IMG/VR virus record: IMGVR_UViG_3300021406_000028
Span: 1-34,833 of that record
Strand: one strand, 5' to 3'
DNA: 34,833 nucleotides
Origin: a virus
Shown here: one piece after another, positions 15,398 to 23,346 of the stretch
Layout: each line of letters opens with the position of its first letter
Position numbering within the stretch: position 1 is the stretch's first letter
Notes under the pieces: generated by a model
What the model saw: the letters and a program-made list of their open reading frames with translations, nothing else
Databases searched by the model: none
Told to the model about the DNA's origin: nothing
Position numbers and translations under genes: made by a program

Positions 15398-18300
15398 AAA
15401 ACTACTATCGTCGGTGGTACTTTTTGCAGCACTGATGGCCCCGGTTGCACACGCGGCTCACGTACAAAATGTACACACAGGCGGTAGTGTAACTACAATT
15501 AACATTACACCAGTTACTACAGGGAATTTGCTAGTTCTATCGTTTCACACGGAAAGTTCATCTACTCCAACTGTATCAGATAACCATTCTAATACTTGGA
15601 CTATGGCAACTAATACTAATATATCAGGGTCATTCCTGTCTACTTGGTATGCCTTTGCAAATACAAATGCTGCAACTACTATAACAGTAACTCCTTCTAA
15701 CGCATTTAACCAGCTAGCCGTAGATGAATACTCAAATGTAACAGCTTTTGATACCTCAGTTACTACTACAGGAACGTCAGCAGGAACAGTAACTAAAAGT
15801 ATAACTGTAGGAAGTGCTAATGAATTGATAGTTTCAGCAATTGATGGATTCCATAGTTCTAACACTTTCACAGCAAACTCACCATTTACTCTAGGTGGTC
15901 AAAACAATGGTGCAGATGCGCTGGCAACTTCTTACTTTTCAGCCGCCACTTCGGGAACATATACGTCATCATTTACTATTTCAGGCGGCAGCACACAGTA
16001 TAACCTGCCTGTATTGGCTTTCACAACATCCACGTTCTCTGTTTCCGGTAGCATCCCCAGTACAGCTACTCCTACAAACATTGCTGTAAAATCTGGATCG
16101 ACAATAGTAGCTACTACATCTGTAACAGGTTCAACTTCCTATACCATATCAGGTATACCTAATGGTAGCTACACAATAGTACCCGCAGGCGGATGTATTA
16201 ATTTCTCACCAGCAACTATCAGCATAACAGTTAGCGGGGCAAATCTTACAGGAGAAAACTTTACTACAGGAGCGGGGTCCGCGCCTTGCTTTGTCCAAAG
16301 TGCCGGATCATCGACTACGACCACAGCTACATCAAAGACATTAACTTTAACAGGTATAACTGCCGGTGATGCTCTGGTAGTAATGGCTGTGTGCAACGCT
16401 AGTCCATATCCCGGCCCATACGTATCACTTACTGATAGTGCAAGTAATGGATTCAAAGTAGTTAGTTCCACAAATTCAACGTTTGCTTCAGCGGTAGTTG
16501 CCGTAGCTGGAAACGTTTCGGCTGGCTCAGATACAATCACATATACTTGTACAGGTGCCGGTCAAATAACAATGTACGTGCAAGAATTCTCAGGAGTCGA
16601 TTCTAAACCTTTAGAGGGAGCAAGTCTGCTTGTAACTTCTACATCTGCTTCATTATCCTCTGAACAGATGTTTGCTCCAGTAGGAGATTTAGTAGTAGGC
16701 ATGGTAGCTAATGAGTTTCAACCCGGAAGTATCATTAGTGCTAGTTCTGGCTATACAACTACAGGAAACGTGGTTGGTGCCACGAACGGAGTAATAGCGG
16801 GATTCTACCAAGCTTCCGTTGGAACAACGTATTCTAATACGGCCTCGATAAGCGGTGGCACGCAAGCCTCATTTAATGAAATTATTACACTAAGAGCGCC
16901 GACATCCTCTACTCCTAGATTCCTTCAGGCAGTCAGAGCAACATCAAGCACTGCGGTTAGCAGTTTGGCATTTCCATCCATAACTGTTACCGCTGGTGAT
17001 ACACTTTTAGTATCAGCCACGGGAGGCACGTCTCCATCTGTCAGTGGATGTGGGGCAACTTGGAACTTGCTATCCTCTACAATTAACAATGCTAGTGCAA
17101 CTGTTTTCTATGCTACTAACGTAAGTGCGGGAGCTTGCGCTCCTACTGTCAGTTACACATCATCTGTTCAAGCCTGTAATTTATTACTGGAATATACTGG
17201 TGTAAGTACTACTTACACTCCTGATGTATGGACTGTAGGCTCAGGGTCCGGGGCCATTGCAACAACCGGCTCTAACGAAGTGCTCGTATCTCTTTTCAGT
17301 ACATACCAGATTGGTAGTCAGGGTCAATTTTCTGGCGGAAGCGGAAGTTATATTTACCGACTTGAAACTAACGCTGGAAGTCAGTTCGAAGAATACGCCT
17401 ACGACCAAGTTATTAGCTCACCTACAAGTTTTTCATTCACTACTTCAGGTGGGTTTGGCTCCGGTGTAACTAATGTTGGATTTTTGGTTGTAGGTCTTAG
17501 ATCGGCAACTCCTACTTTTGGTGAAATGCAAACAGCTTTTAAAAGCGGAACTGCAACCACTCAAACTTTAACTCTGCCATTTCCTGTAACTTCTGGAGAT
17601 ACTCTTATACTTGCTGTTACTTCAGCTAACAGTTCATATCCGATAGTGAGTGATAACAAGGGAAACACTTGGACCGTTGTTCCATATGTAAATAATAGTG
17701 GTGACGTTCCGCAAACAACGACTACCTTCTATGCTACAAACGTAGCAGCAGGAGCTACAACCATTTCTGTAACTGAGACTGGTGCTCCTTCTGTAACCTA
17801 CGATCTAAATGCAACAGAAGTAATAGGATTAGGAAACGCAAGTCCGTTTGTCGCTGTCCGTAATGTGCAACCCAACTCCACTCAAAATACCCAGACAGAT
17901 TCAATTACATTAGGTTCTGGTAATTATTATTTGTATTCTTTGATCGGAGATAACGACACATCTCAGTTTTTTTATACAAATTCATCTGGTTGGGTGCAAC
18001 GCGGATATCCAATTGGTTCGCACTTTTTAAAGCAAGTGTGGGACGAATCGGTTACGGCTGGAACTTATTCTAGTCACGTAGCAACAAGTGGAAGTTTTAC
18101 AAACAATCTATCAACAATGTTAGTTTTCTCAGCAGCTAACAATAGCATAACCGTTCCTCACCGTGTTCAGACTATGAACGGAGGAACGTTTGCCGGAGCA
18201 AATACTCCAACTGCTACACTTGTTCAAAATATAACATCAGGACATTTACTTGTTGTCATAGGGGCGTGGCAGTCTGGGACGGGAACAATTTCCGACTCAC

Positions 18301-18788
18301 TTAGCAATTCATGGACGCTGCTTCGCGGAGGAGGAACGAATGGTTTTGGCGTATGGTATACAACTGCTAGTTCAAGCGGAGCCGATACTGTAACCCTTAC
18401 TACGACTGATCTTGCGGCATTACAAGTTATCGAAATAGCCGGAACACATCCATCTATTGATACTTCTAATGGTGCAACAGTTACTAGCACATCCGCCCCA
18501 ACTGGTAGCATTACTACAGCAGGGGCCAATGAGTTAATCATATCGTTCTATCTAGGTGCAGGTCCAGCTATCATCATTGCAGATTCAGGTGCTCCATTTT
18601 ACTTTGGGTCTTATGGATACTCACATGGACCTATAACATTAGCATGGGAACAGTTTGCGACAACATCTGGTTCCTTTTCAGATACAATGACGCAAGCTAG
18701 CAGTGGTTTGATGAACGTAGGTATATTAGCTATTAAGGTATTATCTACAGGTGGCCAACCTATTGTAGACATTATAATGGGAGATTAA
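15384..18788 (+). CDS. Large exported protein with five ~200-residue repeats
   Basis: The product is 1134 residues. Residues 1-24 are a textbook Sec signal peptide (MGLIKK, hydrophobic SSVVLFAALMAP, cut after VAHA). Five related domains follow at about 26-216, 300-512, 513-711, 712-924 and 925-1134. Typical marks are T.GdtLlv, a SD..gNtWt segment, fYAtnv.AGA..itVt and an e.sGv motif, each ending in a hydrophobic strand such as NVGILAIKV. Between the first two lies a carboxypeptidase-regulatory/CNA-B-like domain (217-299; TTSVTGSTSYTISGIPNGSY). It is predicted all beta, with very few charges. It may be displayed on the infected cell surface or form a long fibre. No catalytic motif is seen. The ATG follows GGAGGAG, overlapping the previous gene. 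Confidence 0.7.
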   Translation: MGLIKKLLSSVVLFAALMAPVAHAAHVQNVHTGGSVTTINITPVTTGNLLVLSFHTESSSTPTVSDNHSNTWTMATNTNISGSFLSTWYAFANTNAATTITVTPSNAFNQLAVDEYSNVTAFDTSVTTTGTSAGTVTKSITVGSANELIVSAIDGFHSSNTFTANSPFTLGGQNNGADALATSYFSAATSGTYTSSFTISGGSTQYNLPVLAFTTSTFSVSGSIPSTATPTNIAVKSGSTIVATTSVTGSTSYTISGIPNGSYTIVPAGGCINFSPATISITVSGANLTGENFTTGAGSAPCFVQSAGSSTTTTATSKTLTLTGITAGDALVVMAVCNASPYPGPYVSLTDSASNGFKVVSSTNSTFASAVVAVAGNVSAGSDTITYTCTGAGQITMYVQEFSGVDSKPLEGASLLVTSTSASLSSEQMFAPVGDLVVGMVANEFQPGSIISASSGYTTTGNVVGATNGVIAGFYQASVGTTYSNTASISGGTQASFNEIITLRAPTSSTPRFLQAVRATSSTAVSSLAFPSITVTAGDTLLVSATGGTSPSVSGCGATWNLLSSTINNASATVFYATNVSAGACAPTVSYTSSVQACNLLLEYTGVSTTYTPDVWTVGSGSGAIATTGSNEVLVSLFSTYQIGSQGQFSGGSGSYIYRLETNAGSQFEEYAYDQVISSPTSFSFTTSGGFGSGVTNVGFLVVGLRSATPTFGEMQTAFKSGTATTQTLTLPFPVTSGDTLILAVTSANSSYPIVSDNKGNTWTVVPYVNNSGDVPQTTTTFYATNVAAGATTISVTETGAPSVTYDLNATEVIGLGNASPFVAVRNVQPNSTQNTQTDSITLGSGNYYLYSLIGDNDTSQFFYTNSSGWVQRGYPIGSHFLKQVWDESVTAGTYSSHVATSGSFTNNLSTMLVFSAANNSITVPHRVQTMNGGTFAGANTPTATLVQNITSGHLLVVIGAWQSGTGTISDSLSNSWTLLRGGGTNGFGVWYTTASSSGADTVTLTTTDLAALQVIEIAGTHPSIDTSNGATVTSTSAPTGSITTAGANELIISFYLGAGPAIIIADSGAPFYFGSYGYSHGPITLAWEQFATTSGSFSDTMTQASSGLMNVGILAIKVLSTGGQPIVDIIMGD

Positions 18789-19076
18789 ATGGAAGCAAAT
18801 ATTCAAAAGAGTCTGACTTGGATAAAGTCTATATGGAGTGAGCCTGACGGATCAGGCTCCTCTACTCGTATACACATTACTGCTTTAATCGCATTCGTAC
18901 TAGGCGTTGGTATTTCCTTTGGAATAGCCACGCATCAGAAGAAATTCAGCATTGAGCAGTTCAACTCATTCCTAGCATCAGCTAGCGCATTCATCGTCAG
19001 CACATGCGGCCCTCTGTATGGAGCTAACAAGTTGGCAGATTGGGCTAAGAATAAAGATAACAACAAGCCGCAATAA
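18789..19076 (+). CDS. Small membrane protein, holin candidate
   Basis: The product is 95 residues with two hydrophobic segments: about 29-48 (HITALIAFVLGVGISFGIA) and about 61-80 (FLASASAFIVSTCGPLYGAN). The tail KLADWAKNKDNNKPQ is charged. The pattern of a short charged N-terminus, GSGSSTR, one membrane helix, then a second ending in LYGANKL, resembles a group of small phage membrane proteins often annotated as holins. It follows the exported 1134-residue protein directly, so it could also serve that protein. Lysis function is inferred. Confidence 0.6.
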   Translation: MEANIQKSLTWIKSIWSEPDGSGSSTRIHITALIAFVLGVGISFGIATHQKKFSIEQFNSFLASASAFIVSTCGPLYGANKLADWAKNKDNNKPQ

Positions 19077-19085
19077 GGGAGTGTC

Positions 19086-21821
19086 ATGCCTAATAATCTA
19101 GGGCTAGCCGGAGCGCAGCCGCAAAAACAAACTAAGTTTACCCCGCTCTACACAGGTAGATGGTCCAGTGGTATTTGGACTAATCGTTCTCCGTTGAGAG
19201 ACGCGGCCACAAGTCGTATTGCTGAAAAGTTCTACGGACAGGCAGGAGATGCCCTTATTGCGGGTTCGAACGTAGAAATTACCAACAAGCTAACCCTAGC
19301 CCGTAGACCGGGAACATCCGTATTCGATAGCAATAGCTACTCCAATGTGGACCGCTTCTATGAGTTTCGTCTGTTTAATCAAAACACAGAAGAAATCATA
19401 ATCATGGTAGATCAGTCTAATGCCTTGTACTCCCTAGAGAGTGGAACTAAGACTCTCGTATTTACAAAAAGCACAGGATCGGGCGAAACTTACATGCAGT
19501 CTGTAGGTAACATTCTGTACTTCGCGGACGGCATTGACAACAAGAAATGGCTACAGACTCTAAACACATGGCAAGCTAACTATAGCTATGGAGTAGGAAC
19601 TACCCCATTCCTGACCACTTATATCATAGATGTCAACGGAAACATCCAGCAGTTGTATGGCACTTATATCCCTATTAATTCGTTCTCAATTGTAGGGCCT
19701 ACTTCCACATCTGGACCCATTGTTACATTACACTCAAGCGTAACATTAAGTAACATTGTAGCTGTTGGAGACATTTTAGAAACTCATGGTATATTTACCA
19801 CAGCGTACGCTTATCCGAATATACCGTTTCCTGATGTAACTATTTTGAGCATAACCGGGACATCAATGACTGTGAATTGGCCATTTCCAACAGATGTTGG
19901 TTATACCTTTCCATATACTAGTCCTACTATCACGGCGCTCTGTTATGCAATCAACGCGGGAACACCTGTATCTGGATCGACTATTCCGACGTTCAGCACT
20001 GTTACCCCTAGTGTATCAACTCGCTTCCAAGGTGGAATCACTATAGATAACTCCGTAGTGTGGGTAAACAGAGGAGCGCCTGTTGAAAATTGGGGCATTG
20101 CTAACACTAATAATGTTCCAGTTGTGCCGCAATTCTCCCCTTCTAGTAATCTAGGAGATGTCAACAATCTTCAGTTCTGGAAGACAGGAACTAGCTATGG
20201 CTCTGGATCGTTTGTAGTAGATGCTAATAACAATGTGCAGGAAGTAACCACAGGCGGCACACCGGCAGGACCGGAACCTAATTGGGCGCAAACGCTAGGA
20301 GCAACTACGACAGATGGCACGACAATTTGGACGTTAGTCTATCTAGCGGCTCAAAGTCCTCAGAACGGCGGATATCGTTATTCTGTTGCGTTGGTAAATT
20401 CTTTGGACAATACCGTATCAAATGGTTCTCCTATGTCAGCAGTAACCGGTAATTTCATCGGATCGCAGGGTATTTTTCTTGCTCCCGGTGCGGGACTACC
20501 TCCCATCACGCGTGCTCCTCATAGTGCATTATCTAACACGGTAATTGATACGCAATCTGACTATGTTGCTATTTTTAGGACCACAGATGGACAATCAGTG
20601 CCGTTTTTAATTCCCGGACAGAATGGTCAAACGTGGACCGTATCGCTATCAAGTTATTTAAACAATGGATATCTTGATACTACATTAGATACAGGACTAG
20701 ACAATTTGATATCTGCTCCTATCAACGATGAAAACACTCCTCCACCTGTAGGAGCACTAAACCTTACATACCATTTGAATAGAAATTGGTACAGCATAGG
20801 TAATGTGGTTTATTGGACATCGGGGCCGGATGACCCGGCTGGCAACGGACTAAATGGTTCCAATCCTTTGAACTTCGATTATTGCCCATCATTGGTAAAA
20901 CGTCTAGTAAAGACCACTGCGGGTATGTTAGTATTCACTGTATCAGACGTTTACATCATTCAAGGATTAGGTACAGCCTCAAGTCCCATACAAGGATCAC
21001 AACCATTACTTCCCGGCATCGGACTGTTAAACTACAATGCATTGGACGTGAATGGGGCCATTATCGGTCTATTTACTACTGACAATCAATTTATCATTCT
21101 TGATCCTTCTAACGGCGTAAGCTATGCAGGGTTTCCAATCGGCGACCAATTCCGTCTAAACAATGGTACTCCGGGTCAAAGTTGGAATCCCAATAACGTA
21201 TATGTTGCGTGGCACGTTCAAGGCGAAGATGCAGCTTGGTATGTAGCCGATGGTGTTAATGGTTGGTATCGACTTATGTCAACACCGGCTCCTGAAACTG
21301 GATACACATGGTCACCTTTTGCTACTATCGTAGGTGGCGTGCAAGCTGTTCAGTCTATTGAAGTATCACCGGGCGTTCACCAGTTGCTACTTGGACCTAC
21401 ACTAACGGGTCCTATTTCAAAACGAGATTTGAGTGTATTTAGTGACGATGGAACCCCATATTCTGCGTATGCGGTTATTGGGTCTGCCGTTCTGACACAA
21501 CCCGGTCAGATTGCTCTTGTAGATCACATTGTAACGGATGCTGTGAAACTTGGTTCTCCTTTGACTATTGGACTTCTAATAGATGAAGCGCTACCTTATT
21601 ACACAGGACCAATTGATATCATCAAGAACTGGGAATCTGATCCGCCTAATCTTCCAGAAAGTAGATCGTTATATAGTCAGCGTTTCTATCTATCTCAACT
21701 TAGAGAAGATGCAGCAGCATGTAGGCACATGCAGATTCAGGTAATATTCTCACCTAGCGACACCGTGATGAATGAGTTATTTACTTTGAGTATCTTCGGC
21801 AGTTACCAACAGGAGATATAA
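19086..21821 (+). CDS. Tail nozzle-like protein (T7 gp12-type candidate)
   Basis: The product is 911 residues, beta-rich, starting after AAGGGAGTGTC. The N-terminus (TGRWSSGIWTNRSPLRDAA, then NKLTLARRPGTSVFD) and later segments (SVGNILYFADG, RNWYSIGNVVYWTSG, KTTAGMLVFTVSDVYIIQG, ALDVNGAIIGLFTTDNQF) have the spaced strand-turn pattern of podovirus nozzle proteins with beta-propeller folds. Inserted modules at about residues 180-330 and 360-420 carry DVNGNIQQ, DANNNVQEVTTGGTPAGPEP and TTTDGTTIWT, which are shared with 8846 and 12679. The large size and position downstream of an adaptor-like gene support the call; the family is inferred. Confidence 0.65.
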   Translation: MPNNLGLAGAQPQKQTKFTPLYTGRWSSGIWTNRSPLRDAATSRIAEKFYGQAGDALIAGSNVEITNKLTLARRPGTSVFDSNSYSNVDRFYEFRLFNQNTEEIIIMVDQSNALYSLESGTKTLVFTKSTGSGETYMQSVGNILYFADGIDNKKWLQTLNTWQANYSYGVGTTPFLTTYIIDVNGNIQQLYGTYIPINSFSIVGPTSTSGPIVTLHSSVTLSNIVAVGDILETHGIFTTAYAYPNIPFPDVTILSITGTSMTVNWPFPTDVGYTFPYTSPTITALCYAINAGTPVSGSTIPTFSTVTPSVSTRFQGGITIDNSVVWVNRGAPVENWGIANTNNVPVVPQFSPSSNLGDVNNLQFWKTGTSYGSGSFVVDANNNVQEVTTGGTPAGPEPNWAQTLGATTTDGTTIWTLVYLAAQSPQNGGYRYSVALVNSLDNTVSNGSPMSAVTGNFIGSQGIFLAPGAGLPPITRAPHSALSNTVIDTQSDYVAIFRTTDGQSVPFLIPGQNGQTWTVSLSSYLNNGYLDTTLDTGLDNLISAPINDENTPPPVGALNLTYHLNRNWYSIGNVVYWTSGPDDPAGNGLNGSNPLNFDYCPSLVKRLVKTTAGMLVFTVSDVYIIQGLGTASSPIQGSQPLLPGIGLLNYNALDVNGAIIGLFTTDNQFIILDPSNGVSYAGFPIGDQFRLNNGTPGQSWNPNNVYVAWHVQGEDAAWYVADGVNGWYRLMSTPAPETGYTWSPFATIVGGVQAVQSIEVSPGVHQLLLGPTLTGPISKRDLSVFSDDGTPYSAYAVIGSAVLTQPGQIALVDHIVTDAVKLGSPLTIGLLIDEALPYYTGPIDIIKNWESDPPNLPESRSLYSQRFYLSQLREDAAACRHMQIQVIFSPSDTVMNELFTLSIFGSYQQEI

Positions 21822-22069
21822 TGCCAGCACTTAATGAAATGCTACAATCAAATCTTGACCTATCTGGGTATGAGCCGGTTGATAAGCCGACTCCACCCGG
21901 AGGCGGGTCATTGTCTAACAACTTGGAACCGGGAACAAGTATCTTCTTGAGAACTCCGATTCCTCCAGTATGGCAAGCTACATCAGACTCCCTTAGAACG
22001 TTCTTTAACGGCGGCACTGTTCCTCAACATAGAGTAATGGCTCCCGGTAATAGACAACTAGGAAGCTAA
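21821..22069 (+). CDS. Small proline-rich protein, unknown
   Basis: The product is 82 residues, mostly unstructured, with PVDKPTPPGGGS and PGTSIFLRTPIPPVW. It starts after CAGGAGATATA, and its ATG overlaps the end of the nozzle-like gene. I do not recognise it. It is probably a small virion or assembly protein made together with the nozzle-like protein. Confidence 0.65.
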   Translation: MPALNEMLQSNLDLSGYEPVDKPTPPGGGSLSNNLEPGTSIFLRTPIPPVWQATSDSLRTFFNGGTVPQHRVMAPGNRQLGS

Positions 22070-22076
22070 GGAATAA

Positions 22077-22490
22077 ATGGTAACCAATAGATTAATTACA
22101 GAGAATGACTACACTACACTAGCAGATTCTCTTATATCTGACGAATATCATAGAGAAACTTCCCCAGAATTCTTCTATGAAGAAGGATCAGTATGTTTAG
22201 TGTATGAAGATAGCAATGGGCCTATTTGTTTCGTACGTGGTCAAGCCTTTGGTGTTGAATCGTGCAAATTTATTCAACTAGACATCCAATATATAAACAA
22301 CATGGATGCTAAACGTAATATGAAAGCTATGCTAGAAGGCTTTCCAGAACTAGAGGCTAAAGCCAAAGATAATGGCTTCACTGGATTCTTCTTCTCCAGT
22401 GAGGTCCCTTTGTTAAGAAAATTCTGTGTCAAGCGATTGGGGTTTGAAGAATTCAGCGAGAGCGTGCTCGTTAAGAGATTGAGGGAATAA
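22077..22490 (+). CDS. GNAT-like acetyltransferase, divergent
   Basis: The product is 137 residues. The order MVTNRLITENDYTTLADSL, a middle strand GSVCLVYEDSNGPICFVRG, a central strand KFIQLDIQYINN, a helix with KRNMKAMLEGFPELEAKAKDN, and a final FCVKRLGFEEFSESVLVKRL match the GNAT fold. The usual acetyl-CoA loop R/QxxGxG/A is not conserved: NNMDAKRNMKA stands in its place. It may be a degenerate or structural GNAT. Similar proteins lie between tail and internal virion genes in several podovirus genomes, as far as I recall. The TAATG overlap couples it to the next gene. Confidence 0.6.
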   Translation: MVTNRLITENDYTTLADSLISDEYHRETSPEFFYEEGSVCLVYEDSNGPICFVRGQAFGVESCKFIQLDIQYINNMDAKRNMKAMLEGFPELEAKAKDNGFTGFFFSSEVPLLRKFCVKRLGFEEFSESVLVKRLRE

Positions 22491-23338
22491 TGAAAATCTA
22501 TACGAAATTGCAGTATCATTGGGATGATAGTCTGAATTCCTATGTCCTTGACAAATCAGAGTCTTTTGAGTATAATGGAATTATTGAATTGATGTGCGGG
22601 GCATCCAGCCAACAGAAGGATATTGGCGCGTCTCAACAAACGTTCATGAATCAGTTGCAATCACAAGCTGGACAGGTTTTCGGCGCATCTTCAACTGTGT
22701 TCCAAAACCTCTTAAACACATTTACACCAACTGTTCAAGCAGGTCCTAATCAACAAGGATTCTCTCCGGCAGAACTGGCGGTTAGAAACTCACAAGCGAT
22801 CACTAATGCAGGAACGGCGTATAAGAATGCCAAGGCTGCTTTGGGCGAGAACAATGCAGCTACGGGCGGCGGGAACACAGGATTGCCTAGCGGAGCCGCT
22901 GCAACTGAAGCAACAGAATTGGCGAATGCTGGCGCAAACAATACAGCCAATCAGCTTAACCAGATTCAAGAAGAGAACTACGCAACTGGTAGACAGAATT
23001 ATGATACAGCAGTATCGGGATTAGCACAAGCACCTAATGTATTTGGGGCGGCAACTAGTGCAGCCGGAGCCGCTAATAATGCAGGTGAAGCTGCTGCTAA
23101 CACAGCTAACCAAATATCTCAACAGAATAATAGCTGGATGTCAGCAGTTGGAGGTATTCTTGGTGGAGTTGCTGGCGCTGCTACTGGCGGATTAGTAAAG
23201 GGATTCGGCGGCGGTGGTAGCAGCATGTTTAACGGCATGAGTGGTTCACAGATTCAAGGTGCTACTGGCTATGCCGGAGATGGCTCAGGAATCTCAACCA
23301 CAAGTCCTGATCTTGGCAACAACACGATAGGCGAATAA
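22490..23338 (+). CDS. Internal virion / ejection protein candidate
   Basis: The product is 282 residues. After a short N-terminal segment (about 1-40), the body is Ala/Asn/Gln-rich and helical (QQTFMNQLQSQAGQVFG, ANTANQISQQNN), then a Gly/Ala hydrophobic stretch, WMSAVGGILGGVAGAATGGLV (about 216-236), that may insert into a membrane. Such composition is typical of small ejection proteins (T7 gp14-like) that form a channel in the host envelope during DNA entry. It is followed by two large internal-type proteins, as in T7 order 14-15-16. Assignment rests on composition and order. Confidence 0.6.
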   Translation: MKIYTKLQYHWDDSLNSYVLDKSESFEYNGIIELMCGASSQQKDIGASQQTFMNQLQSQAGQVFGASSTVFQNLLNTFTPTVQAGPNQQGFSPAELAVRNSQAITNAGTAYKNAKAALGENNAATGGGNTGLPSGAAATEATELANAGANNTANQLNQIQEENYATGRQNYDTAVSGLAQAPNVFGAATSAAGAANNAGEAAANTANQISQQNNSWMSAVGGILGGVAGAATGGLVKGFGGGGSSMFNGMSGSQIQGATGYAGDGSGISTTSPDLGNNTIGE

Positions 23339-23346
23339 GGGGACAA

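Noticed and set aside
16169-16540. Long minus-strand frames within the repeat and fibre genes
   Set aside because: Opposite-strand frames are expected in Thr/Ser/Ala-rich coding DNA; none has a ribosome site or recognisable product.
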